A stretch of 64,000 nucleotides of DNA from Fibrobacter sp. UBA4297 (lineage in GTDB: Bacteria > Fibrobacterota > Fibrobacteria > Fibrobacterales > Fibrobacteraceae), in the NCBI RefSeq assembly GCF_002394865.1, contig NZ_DGUZ01000023.1, positions 39,522 to 103,521 of the forward strand. Direction: 5' to 3'. Within the stretch, counting starts at the first letter, position 1. Each line of letters begins with the position of its first letter. The notes below the pieces were generated by a model. It ran no database searches. It had not been told where the DNA came from and saw only the letters and a list, made by a program, of their open reading frames with translations. Both the position numbers and the translations under genes were made by a program. This document shows, in pieces, positions 34,083 through 41,586 of this stretch.

Positions 34083-34858
34083 TCATTTACTTGACGCCTT
34101 TTCCTGCATCGCCTTGGCTTCCTGAATTTTTTCTTCAGGAATTCCAAGCTTGCGCATAATGTCCAACGCATTATCGAAACCCTTTTCGAGTCCCTTTTCA
34201 AGGCCTTCTTCTCGACCGGCTTTTTCAGCGGCACGGCGGGCATCCCCGGCGCTTACAAAGCCCATCCTCTGTCCGATACTTTTCCATGCCATCTGAAGTT
34301 CCTCCACGGTACTTTCGTCAATATACTCTCCTAAATATAGTATGATTTTCTCAACAAGGGTAGCCTGCTCAGCGCTAGACATTTTACGAAGAATAGTTTC
34401 AACATTCGGGATAGCCGCCTTAAATCCTTCAGGACTGAAAGCGTACTTCATCGCCATCGCTCCGACAGCCGCCGCAGGGGAATCAGATTCAACACAGGCA
34501 ATATCGTCAGCCAAGGCAAGATTCACAAGTACACACTCAAAAGGAAGCTCATTCCCCTGAAATTTAGCACGCTCTTCTCCTGTTTGGACTTGTGTTCCAA
34601 AAGAATGCCGACATTAATTTCACCGCCTCCCGAAAGATGTGCCTTGAACGCAATGTCCGCCTCGCCGCGTTCGCCAACTTCGCTGTAGGTGTCCGGCAGA
34701 CGCACAAGCGTATCTAAGTTTACACCCGCAAGAATCCTATCAAGATCGCTATTGTTTTTACTGCAGATGTTCAACAGCGCCTTGGCATTCTTGGGAATGC
34801 TATACACATAGCGGAAGAATCCATCATGGTCACGCGAACGTGTTTTTTCTTGACTCAT
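34083..34858 (-). pseudogene. Decayed Rpn/PD-(D/E)XK nuclease-family gene
   Basis: The start at 34858 gives a normal Rpn-type N-terminus (RSRDHDGFFRYVYSIPKNAKALLN, GEADIAFKAHL, ILLEHKSKQEK) but the frame ends at 34523. The continuation (GNELPFECVLVNLALADD...) lies in another frame and runs to 34083, ending in EEGLEKGLEKGFD repeats and NALDIMRKLGIPEEKI, typical of the family C-terminus. About 60 residues expected between EHKS and the C-terminal half are missing. The simplest reading is an internal deletion that also shifted the frame. A relative with an intact frame is at 40503-41504. Confidence 0.75.
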
Positions 34859-34875
34859 TTAGCCTCCTGATTAAA

Positions 34876-34905
34876 AAAGAAAAACATCCGATTTTTTCGG
34901 ATGCC
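34876..34905 (-). terminator. Terminator after the small membrane protein gene
   Basis: Minus strand CATCCG, loop AAAAAAT, CGGATG, then TTTTTCTTTTTT, about 30 nt after the stop of the 49-aa ORF and just ahead of the pseudogene start. Confidence 0.75.
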
Positions 34906-34929
34906 TGAGGCCATTTCAAGGGTCATGCA

Positions 34930-35079
34930 TTAAAAGCTACCGTTCAGCCTCATCAAAATAATTATCACTTCCGCATACACCAGCATCTGTGCGTAATACC
35001 AAATTATCGCCATAGCAACAAAAACAAAAATAAGCTTGAAAAGCACTACAGGAGTCAATGGAACATTTTTCTTATTCAT
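34930..35079 (-). CDS. 49-residue membrane protein
   Basis: ATG at 35079 preceded by GAGGAT seven bases upstream; stop TAA at 34930. The product starts MNKKNVPLTPVVLFKLIF and has one long hydrophobic segment (about residues 10-43, including FVAMAIIWYYAQMLVYAEV). A terminator follows. No homologue is recognised. It may be the last gene of the minus-strand membrane/EcsC gene group that starts at 37614, although a 120-nt gap separates it from its neighbour. Confidence 0.6.
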   Translation of the reverse strand: MNKKNVPLTPVVLFKLIFVFVAMAIIWYYAQMLVYAEVIIILMRLNGSF

Positions 35080-35203
35080 TTTCAAATCCTCGTAATGTTT
35101 TTAATCTAGCTTTGAGATGCGACAAATAATGTCGTCTGCAACAAATCCGTACAAAAAAACTGTTGCATTTTACCGCAACAGTTCAACCTTTTCAAAACAG
35201 CTA

Positions 35204-35905
35204 TTATTTCAACCAGTTCTCTTTCAGCCAGCAGCAAAAGAAATCCCGCGAGGTCATGCCGCGAGCTTTTGTGTAGCCCGTCATCGGCTGATTCCAATGG
35301 ACACTTGACGGATGTTTCGTATAAACGTACTCAATGTTATGCGAGCCAGTCCAATCCCAAAGTTCGCCACCAAAATATTTCGGATAATCAAAGCCCTCCG
35401 CCTGCTTGCAAACGCGAGAACTCAAGAACACAAACATATCCGGCTTCAGAATTTCTAGGACCTTGACGAAATTGCAAATAGCTTGTTCGCAGTCAATTTC
35501 CTTGCCGCCGTAAGCATTCCACAAATCTTCGATTCCAGTCGTGCAATCAGCAGGACGCAAAAAGTAATTGAGGAACGCCACCTGATGCCAGCCATTGCCT
35601 CCGCTCGGCAGCACCAAATTCAAGCAACGGTCAATCTCTTTCCCGAAACGCCCGCTCTTGCCCTCGCGAGTCCCGCGTGTATTGCACCAATTGCATTCAT
35701 CTTCCGTAAGCGACGGAGTTCCATACCACGAATCCGCATCGTGATGCACCGTAGCACCTTCGGGTAAGTAAAAGCTCTCGCCCACAAGCAATAGCTTTTT
35801 ATGCATCGAAGATTCATAATTATCCCCTACAAAGGGCATCATATACGGATGCGATCTGTAGAATGGGATGGATAGAAAGCGAGAATCGTAAGTAGTATTG
35901 GACAT
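35204..35905 (-). CDS. Uncharacterised protein, possible uracil-DNA glycosylase-like fold
   Basis: 233 residues, no signal peptide. The sequence has KLLLVGESFYLPEG near residue 37, an ECNWCNTRG Cys pair, LEILKPDMFVFLSSRV and a late TKHPSSVHW. The order GES ... hydrophobic strand ending in a small-residue turn ... HPS recalls the uracil-DNA glycosylase superfamily, but this is resemblance only. The gene is 11 nt downstream of a zinc-finger-like small gene on the same strand, in a run of minus-strand genes. Confidence 0.65.
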   Translation of the reverse strand: MSNTTYDSRFLSIPFYRSHPYMMPFVGDNYESSMHKKLLLVGESFYLPEGATVHHDADSWYGTPSLTEDECNWCNTRGTREGKSGRFGKEIDRCLNLVLPSGGNGWHQVAFLNYFLRPADCTTGIEDLWNAYGGKEIDCEQAICNFVKVLEILKPDMFVFLSSRVCKQAEGFDYPKYFGGELWDWTGSHNIEYVYTKHPSSVHWNQPMTGYTKARGMTSRDFFCCWLKENWLK

Positions 35906-35916
35906 AGTATCTCCAA

Positions 35917-36153
35917 TTACAGAGCCGGTTCGTGGCCGCCCCTCGAAGGACTTTTAACGCAACGGGCGTTCACCATAGCAAATATCGTCGGGAATTGCAG
36001 CCCGCAATACTTGCAAGTGTACTTAGACTTTTCAGAACCCTCGTACAGCACGTGATTTGCACCACCGCCCTGCTTTGCACAGCGAGCATGCACTAGCGCA
36101 AAAACCGAAGGGAAAGCGATTCCGCAATATTTACAGTAGAACTTTGGGGACAT
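35917..36153 (-). CDS. Small protein with two Cys-rich (zinc-finger-like) repeats
   Basis: 78 residues made of two copies of a ~25-residue unit: YCKYCGIAFPSVFALVHARC (residues 6-25) and the similar TCKYCGLQFPTIFAMVNARC. Each has CxxC plus a later H-x-x-C or N-x-x-C, so each could bind one zinc ion, perhaps with an incomplete ligand set in the second. It could bind nucleic acid or protein; there is no direct evidence. It precedes the possible glycosylase-like gene by 11 nt. Confidence 0.7.
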   Translation of the reverse strand: MSPKFYCKYCGIAFPSVFALVHARCAKQGGGANHVLYEGSEKSKYTCKYCGLQFPTIFAMVNARCVKSPSRGGHEPAL

Positions 36154-36171
36154 TGATTCATTTACAACATT

Positions 36172-36297
36172 TTAGTTCCATAAAAAATACCAAACTATTT
36201 CCGCAATTAGACCTACAATAAATGTACAGCCCATATCACCGCAAAAAAAAGCTACAGCAGCTAAAACAAGCCATATACAAACCACAAGGCAACTCAT
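36172..36297 (-). CDS. 41-residue membrane protein
   Basis: ATG at 36297 preceded by AGAGGT; stop at 36172. The product begins MSCLVVCIWLVLAAVAFFCG and is almost wholly hydrophobic, with two short membrane segments around a GDMGCT turn. It lies 16 nt after the EcsC-family gene and 18 nt before the zinc-finger-like gene, so it is probably an operon member. No homologue is recognised. Confidence 0.5.
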   Translation of the reverse strand: MSCLVVCIWLVLAAVAFFCGDMGCTFIVGLIAEIVWYFLWN

Positions 36298-36313
36298 AAA
36301 TTACCTCTTTGAA

Positions 36314-36979
36314 TCAATCCTCATTTCGGTTCACAATAAAAGCTTCAATGGCGGCATTTCCTACAATATTAGTGGAGACCCCATCAAAAACAGCTCCAAC
36401 CAAAGCACCTAAAAGTGGAATGCCCTTGCCCACATTAATAACGCCTTTCGACCCAAACTTTGTGATCAAACGGAAACCTACAGCCTGATTGATTTTAGTA
36501 AGCATTTTACCCGAAATCATCGGCATTAGCTTTTTCAGCGCAACTTTCTGAGCAATCTCAACACCCGCTTTTTTTGCAACACTAGAAACGCTTTCTCCCA
36601 ACAAGCAACACTTAATTACAGTCTGTAGTTTATCGTCCTTTAAATCACGAACACCACCAATATAAGCAACAGCAGCGACCATTCGTATTTGAATAAACAA
36701 CACGCTGGCAACATTAACCGGCAAAGTAGCAAGCATCGTCAAAAAACCGCCAAAACTAGTTACAGCACCATCGACAGCCGCTTTCGCATTTTGCCATCGA
36801 ACAAGGGCATTTGCAGCATCTAAAGGATTCTTATATTCGGCCAAATAAGATTCAGCAAGTTCGGTAGCCGAATCCGTACCAGGAACTGAACCACTGACCA
36901 CAGCTTCGTAAATCTTATCGATACCCTTCAAAACTACACTTTGGGATTGATCGTTTGTTTCTTCAGTTGTTGTTTTCAT
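36314..36979 (-). CDS. EcsC-family protein
   Basis: 221 residues. The central part (FLTMLATLPVNVASVLFIQIRMVAAVAYIGGVRDL) and the C-terminal GKGIPLLGALVGAVFDGVSTNIVGNAA match the EcsC family, which has hydrophobic segments and a conserved IxxAxxxGxD-like helix. The cellular role of EcsC-type proteins is poorly defined. It starts 11 nt after the upstream membrane protein gene and precedes three small genes on the same strand. Confidence 0.75.
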   Translation of the reverse strand: MKTTTEETNDQSQSVVLKGIDKIYEAVVSGSVPGTDSATELAESYLAEYKNPLDAANALVRWQNAKAAVDGAVTSFGGFLTMLATLPVNVASVLFIQIRMVAAVAYIGGVRDLKDDKLQTVIKCCLLGESVSSVAKKAGVEIAQKVALKKLMPMISGKMLTKINQAVGFRLITKFGSKGVINVGKGIPLLGALVGAVFDGVSTNIVGNAAIEAFIVNRNED

Positions 36980-36990
36980 GATTTAATCCT

Positions 36991-37614
36991 TTATCTAGCT
37001 TGTTTAAAATCACCATTTTTCTCATCTCTTTTATACTCTGCTTTAGCTTCTTTCATAACATCCTTGATTTCATCTTTGCTACATACATCCTTAGCTACAT
37101 TCTCTAAATCTTCGACACTCATTAGATTAATATCTTTTCCTGTTCTAAAAACATGAATAAGCAATTTTAAATAAACATATCCAGAAGTCAATGTCAAAAC
37201 ATAACACAATATTCCAAATGTTGTAACGGAAACTGCAGTTCCCACGACAGGAATAAACGACGCTGCAAAACCTAAAGCAAAACCCGCTAAATACCCAACG
37301 GCTCCAACGGCAAGATTCGTCGCAATACCCGATGCCAAAGTTTTCAAAATATTTGACGATATGGACAATCCAATATCACTATTTATTTTAACATACATAC
37401 CCCAAATACAACCAGCAGAAATAGTTGCAGCAACAACACTTCCTGCACCTGGGAGAGCTCCAGCAGCAGCTGAAGCTATTGCAGCCCCTTTGGAACATGC
37501 TTTTACCGTGGACGCTATTTTATGTGGAAGGGCTGCATCAGCTTCTTTATCAATAGACTCAACTAGTTCCGTTGCTATTTTCAATAAATGATAGGCATGA
37601 TGAATTTCAGACAT
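36991..37614 (-). CDS. Glycine-rich membrane protein of unknown function
   Basis: 207 residues with hydrophobic Gly/Ala-rich segments at about 42-70 (AIASAAAGALPGAGSVVAATISAG), 92-120 and 122-150. The alternation of GxxxG-like spacing resembles DUF697/EcsC-type membrane regions. The ends are soluble and charged (KDEIKDVMKEAKAEYKRDEK). It is the first gene of the minus-strand group running to about 35 kb. The pairing with an EcsC protein suggests the two work at the membrane together; no function is assigned. Confidence 0.7.
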   Translation of the reverse strand: MSEIHHAYHLLKIATELVESIDKEADAALPHKIASTVKACSKGAAIASAAAGALPGAGSVVAATISAGCIWGMYVKINSDIGLSISSNILKTLASGIATNLAVGAVGYLAGFALGFAASFIPVVGTAVSVTTFGILCYVLTLTSGYVYLKLLIHVFRTGKDINLMSVEDLENVAKDVCSKDEIKDVMKEAKAEYKRDEKNGDFKQAR

Positions 37615-37695
37615 ATTGATATCCTTGTTATAAATTTTCCTTTTCGAGTCCTCACATTCATTCCATTAGTTTTGCCGATAGCCCCAATATAAAAT

Positions 37696-37724
37696 GAGCA
37701 GACGACAATTGATGTCGTTTGCTC
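37696..37724. repeat. GACGACA/TGTCGT hairpin
   Basis: GAGCAGACGACA, loop ATTGA, TGTCGTTTGCTC: a 12-bp stem with one G-T pair. The rest of 37615-38088 shows no gene; a short frame at 37806-38045 has no ribosome site and no recognisable protein. Confidence 0.55.
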
Positions 37725-38088
37725 TCAGATTTCAAAATTCCACAAAAAAAGCGTGGAGTTAATGCGATTACCCTACAGCGGTTCGGCAAAACCTATACGG
37801 AATAAATGCAAAAACCCACGCCACGCGGCGTGAACCTATGCAACTCAGTTTTCCGTATATCAAAAATTTTGCCGATTTCTGTAGGAAGCCAAGAGCAAAG
37901 CTCAAATTGCGAGAGTCGCAGAAACCAAGCATGCTTGAGTTTATATGACCGAGCATGCCGAGCTTCTGCAAAGCTCAAACTTATGTCAATATGTTACTAC
38001 TCGATAAAACCTCTTATTATAGTTTACGGTACAAATTTAAACTAAAAATGTAAGAATGGAGCAACAGCCTTCAAAAAAAAGCCAATTT

Positions 38089-39375
38089 CTACGCCTTTCC
38101 AGAGCCAAGGCTCCATTCCAGTGCATTTTTTATGTGAATGGTCTTGTCTTTCACGACTTCATCCCGACTTTCGTCGAAGCAAACTAAAGTCAATTCATTG
38201 CACTTGAGTGCGTCCGAAGCCTGGATCAAGGCCGAGGTTTCGCGATTAAACGCTTTGGTAGAATCAATCTCGTATGCGACTTGCACGAGTTCCTTTGCTT
38301 TATCTTGTCTGCAAATAACGAAATCAACTTCTTTAGATTGCGACGACGGCTTATAATAATACACGTCATCGAACTCCTTCGCGGCTCGACGCAACAGTTC
38401 GATGTAAACCATGTTTTCAAGTCGCCAGCCTAGATTCTCTTGCGAGAGGGCGTTTTCACGATTGGCAATAAATCCCGTATCAATCACATAAGCCTTGCTG
38501 TTACGGAGCCGGACTTTGCTCTTGAACGAATGTTTGCTCATCAGCCCAATCAAGAAAGCCTGTTTAAGATAGTCCACGTATTTTATTGCGGTCGTGGTGC
38601 TGTTCAGTCCAAAATTCTCAGCCAGGGATTTGTAATTGACCTCTTGGCAAGAATTGTTGATTATGTGATTCGCGATGGTACGGAGAACCTCGGCATGGCG
38701 AATTTTGAATCGACCCGCGATATCCTTTAGTATTATAGAATCGAATAAACTTTGTATGTAAGCACGTTTGTTGTTGATGTTTTGCAGTTCCGGGAACCCG
38801 CCATATTGCAGATATTCAAGGAAGGCCGATTTACGAGCAGCTTCTGCCTTAGTCGTAACATCTTGCAGATTCACCTGATGAAAGGTACAGTATTCCGCAA
38901 ACGAAAGCGGATAAAGGCGTATTTCGTTGTAACGTCCGGTCAAGTGCGTTGCAAGTTCGCTACTCAGCAGCTTTGCGTTGGAGCCTGTAACAAACACGTG
39001 TAATCCCTGTCGCAAAAGACGGTTCACAAACAAATGCCATCCATCAACATTTTGAATTTCGTCGAGGAGAATGTACTGTAGGTCCGTACCATAGAGCTGA
39101 TAAAGGCAAAGCAGAAGCGTGTTCAAATCTTCAACGGTAAGCGACATCAGTCGGTCATCGTCAAGATTCGCATAAGCATAATTGATGCCATGATCCTGCA
39201 GCACCTTGTGGCATATCGTCGATTTTCCACTGCGACGAACCCCGATGACCACCTGTGCAAGCGAACTATCCATTTCAAACAAGGATTCTTCGCTACGCGA
39301 CACCCAGGAATTTCGCCTGACAGCAATTTCTTCTTTCTGTTCCGCAAGGACCTGTAGTATCTTTTTTTCGTCCAT
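38089..39375 (-). CDS. AAA ATPase with DUF4143 domain
   Basis: 428 residues. The N-terminal AAA_14 ATPase has Walker A GVRRSGKST (about residues 43-51) and Walker B YILLDEIQNV. The C-terminal DUF4143 region (about 200-400) has GLNSTTTAIKYVDYLKQAFLI and a nuclease-like VDFVICRQDK. Such proteins are frequent in Bacteroidetes- and Fibrobacter-type genomes, often as accessory genes of unknown role, and some are proposed as toxin-antitoxin or defence parts. Three 13-bp repeats spaced by exactly 32 bp lie upstream and may control it. Confidence 0.85.
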   Translation of the reverse strand: MDEKKILQVLAEQKEEIAVRRNSWVSRSEESLFEMDSSLAQVVIGVRRSGKSTICHKVLQDHGINYAYANLDDDRLMSLTVEDLNTLLLCLYQLYGTDLQYILLDEIQNVDGWHLFVNRLLRQGLHVFVTGSNAKLLSSELATHLTGRYNEIRLYPLSFAEYCTFHQVNLQDVTTKAEAARKSAFLEYLQYGGFPELQNINNKRAYIQSLFDSIILKDIAGRFKIRHAEVLRTIANHIINNSCQEVNYKSLAENFGLNSTTTAIKYVDYLKQAFLIGLMSKHSFKSKVRLRNSKAYVIDTGFIANRENALSQENLGWRLENMVYIELLRRAAKEFDDVYYYKPSSQSKEVDFVICRQDKAKELVQVAYEIDSTKAFNRETSALIQASDALKCNELTLVCFDESRDEVVKDKTIHIKNALEWSLGSGKA

Positions 39376-39388
39376 AAGGCACCTCTTA

Positions 39389-39465
39389 ATGGACTAAAAT
39401 ATATATTTTTATCCATCAAAATGGACTAAAATACAGAAAATAGCCCTTCATAATGGACTAAAATA
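39389..39465. promoter_or_regulatory. Three 13-bp repeats at 32-bp spacing
   Basis: ATGGACTAAAATA occurs at 39389-39401, 39421-39433 and 39453-39465, perfectly conserved and with the same 32-bp period, i.e. about three helical turns. An inverted partial copy (TATTTTTATCCAT) lies between the first two. They sit directly upstream of the ATPase gene and look like an operator array. Confidence 0.7.
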
Positions 39466-39588
39466 CAATTTCAGCACATTTTTGGCGGAATTTAGTTAAT
39501 TTCAGTTCTTCACTAGTGCTGGTCTCGGGCAACAGCAACATTCCCAAACCCCAAAGCTGGTTCGAGGCGTTCGAACAGTTGGATTGTA
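39466..39588. other. Spacer without recognised features
   Basis: Between the repeat array and the PLD-family gene end. It contains only a short inverted repeat GTTCGAGGCGTTCGAAC. Confidence 0.3.
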
Positions 39589-40110
39589 TTACTTTATCCT
39601 ATCTCCGCAGAATTCTTGGCGGCCGCATTTTTCGCAGTGGGCGCCCATCCAAAGCGTGTCAAATTGTTCTATAACGGGTTCGACAATTTCCGGGTCGTTC
39701 GTGAGGATTCCCGCTTCGAAGTTGCGACGGAGGGAGCTTTTCATGCCGATGCCGGCTCCAGTCAAGTTTGCAGAGCCGATGTAAGCGGTTTCGAGGTCGA
39801 AAATTATCATCTTGAAATGCACTCGCGGACACATGACGCGTTCGAGGTCGGTCGCGAGAATCTTATAGCGGTCGAAATCTTCGCGGAAGTTCGGGCCGGG
39901 TTCTTTTGCGTGAATGAGCCGCACGCCCACGCCGCGCTTGAGGAGTCCTGCGAGTTGTCCGAGCAGCGGTATGGAATCGCCGTTCTGCTTCACATATACG
40001 TCCTTGATGTCGGCGGTGCCAATCCAGAGCGTTTCGCGGACTGTCGCGATACGGGAAATCACTTCGGAATAGTGTTCTTCGTTTTGGATGTAATTGGTGA
40101 AGGTCGGCAT
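39589..40110 (-). CDS. Phospholipase D-family protein (nuclease-like)
   Basis: 173 residues from MPTFTNYIQ; the frame extends to 40155, but TATATT ends 7 nt before this ATG. One HxKxxxxD motif is present (HFKMIIFDLETAYIGSANLTGAG), so a dimer would be needed for activity, as in Nuc-type nucleases. The C-terminus has CEKCGRQEFCGD, a possible metal site. It could be a nuclease or phosphodiesterase; the substrate is unknown. It is a single minus-strand gene in the accessory region. Confidence 0.8.
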   Translation of the reverse strand: MPTFTNYIQNEEHYSEVISRIATVRETLWIGTADIKDVYVKQNGDSIPLLGQLAGLLKRGVGVRLIHAKEPGPNFREDFDRYKILATDLERVMCPRVHFKMIIFDLETAYIGSANLTGAGIGMKSSLRRNFEAGILTNDPEIVEPVIEQFDTLWMGAHCEKCGRQEFCGDRIK

Positions 40111-40169
40111 AACATCAAATATACATTCCGCAAAAGGGTCTCTTGCATGCACCACAAATTATTTATATA

Positions 40170-40470
40170 TTCATTTTCGTAGAGCATTAATCCCGCTGAC
40201 CGTGTGTTCGAGCCGGGCGGGCTGTTTAACTCTCTGCTTGGCGTCGACCTCCCTTTGTTTGCTTGACAGGCACGCGATTCGAGGCAGCGTACACCCTATG
40301 GGGAAACTGGCCCCCTGACGATCAACGTAGAGCACCATCCATAGCCTTCGAGGCGTGGGAAAACAATCTGTCATAACAGGTTTGTGAATAGGTGTCTTGC
40401 GTTTATCTCGCGCCATCCATTCATAAACTATCAACGAATCACGGGAATCCATTCTATATGGATTTCTCAC
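40170..40470. other. Unassigned region upstream of the Rpn-type gene
   Basis: About 300 nt without a supported gene. Its base composition looks more GC-rich than its surroundings. A minus-strand frame (to 40485) codes for a basic protein of no recognisable family. A stretch at 40178-40230 recalls part of a tRNA (TAGAGCATTAATCC, GTTCGAGCC) but the T-stem does not pair. It may be a remnant of inserted DNA. Confidence 0.25.
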
Positions 40471-40502
40471 CAAACGCCGATTCATTCGGCAAAAGGAAAT
40501 TT

Positions 40503-41504
40503 ATGAATAGGGAACAATACGCAGAAATGCTCCGCACCATTAGCGAGGTACATAAGGCGGGAGGCGATATTCACAAGTGCATTAAGGAGTATCGCAAAAA
40601 ATACAAATACGTCTATATTTACAACGATTCTATCTTTAAGATGTTGTTTGGAAATCCGAATAACATGAGGATGACGGCAAGCTTTTTGAATGCTATTCTC
40701 AAGTTGGATGGGGGCGACTGCATTGACAATCTTACTTTTGTGAATCCGGCGGTTGATGGGGCTTTTGTCAAGACGACCACTTCGGATATTGTAGCCGAGA
40801 ACAAGCGTTTGGAGCGCATCGTTCTGGAGGTTCAGCATGTCGAAGACGAGACTTACAGCGACCGCTTGGTGTTCTATACGGCAAAGCACACGATTGCAAG
40901 CAAGCCCCGTGGCGACAGCTACTGGTTGCGGGATTTGAACCTCATCAGTTTGCAGATGTTCAACGGATTCCCAAATTCCAAGAATTACCGCCACAGCATC
41001 CGTCTCAAAAATCAGGACAACGAGGAATTTTTCAAGAAGCAGACGGTCACTCTTGTCGAAATTCCCAAGTTTCTCAAGGGCGATTATGCTTCAGATGAAA
41101 GTCTTTTGGCACAGTGGCTTAGGGTTATTGACGGGCTTAACAACGAGATTCCGGTTGCCGTGCCAGAAGAATCGATGCTCGGGCTATTGCAGAAAAAGGC
41201 GGAATTGAGTATCTTTACTGAAGAGTTTTTGGTAAGTGAGGCTATGGCTATGAGCGACCGCCAATATGAAATGTATGTAGAAAAGAAACACGCCCGCAAA
41301 GAAGGTCTTGAAGAAGGCAGAGCAGAAGGACGTGCTGAAGGACGCGCTGAAGGTCGTGCTGAAGGGCTGGCGGAAGGAGCAAATACCAAGGCTCGTGAAA
41401 TGGCAAAGAAAATGCTTCAGAAGAATAAGCCTCTTGAAGAAATCATTGAATTTACGGAACTCTCCGAGACCGAAGTTCTTTCGATCAAGGCGTCTCTCGC
41501 CTAA
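40503..41504 (+). CDS. Rpn-family PD-(D/E)XK nuclease/transposase-like protein
   Basis: 333 residues from the ATG at 40503, chosen because AAAGGAAAT precedes it; the frame is open from 40392. The N-terminal nuclease-like core has YIYNDSIFKMLFGNP, VDGAF and RIVLEVQH (an E-x-Q form of the catalytic strand). The C-terminus has a tandem EGRAEGRAEGRAEG run from a 12-nt DNA repeat, followed by AKKMLQKNKPLEEIIEFTELSE. Rpn relatives promote recombination or act as mobile nucleases; this one's role is unknown. A hairpin terminator follows at 41524. Confidence 0.8.
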   Translation: MNREQYAEMLRTISEVHKAGGDIHKCIKEYRKKYKYVYIYNDSIFKMLFGNPNNMRMTASFLNAILKLDGGDCIDNLTFVNPAVDGAFVKTTTSDIVAENKRLERIVLEVQHVEDETYSDRLVFYTAKHTIASKPRGDSYWLRDLNLISLQMFNGFPNSKNYRHSIRLKNQDNEEFFKKQTVTLVEIPKFLKGDYASDESLLAQWLRVIDGLNNEIPVAVPEESMLGLLQKKAELSIFTEEFLVSEAMAMSDRQYEMYVEKKHARKEGLEEGRAEGRAEGRAEGRAEGLAEGANTKAREMAKKMLQKNKPLEEIIEFTELSETEVLSIKASLA

Positions 41505-41523
41505 AAACTTTCCTAAGAATATT

Positions 41524-41557
41524 AGCAGGCGACATTTATTGTCGTCTGCTTTTTTAT
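41524..41557 (+). terminator. Terminator after the Rpn-family gene
   Basis: AGCAGGCGACA, loop TTTAT, TGTCGTCTGCT, then TTTTTA. The stem is 11 bp with one G-T pair. It is also a member of the GACGACA hairpin set. Confidence 0.8.
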
Positions 41558-41586
41558 ATTGGTAAAAAAAGCAGAAGCGAGGTTTT

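Noticed and set aside
37806..38045. 79-codon open frame
   Set aside because: No ribosome site, no recognisable protein, and a Ser/Arg/Cys-rich composition typical of random frames.
39389..39465. Possible CRISPR fragment (three repeats, constant spacing)
   Set aside because: Repeats are only 13 bp, spacers 19 bp, no cas genes; an operator array upstream of the ATPase is more likely.
40178..40230. Possible tRNA gene
   Set aside because: It contains TAGAGCA and GTTCGAGCC phrases, but no D-arm or acceptor stem pairs and the T-stem bases do not match.
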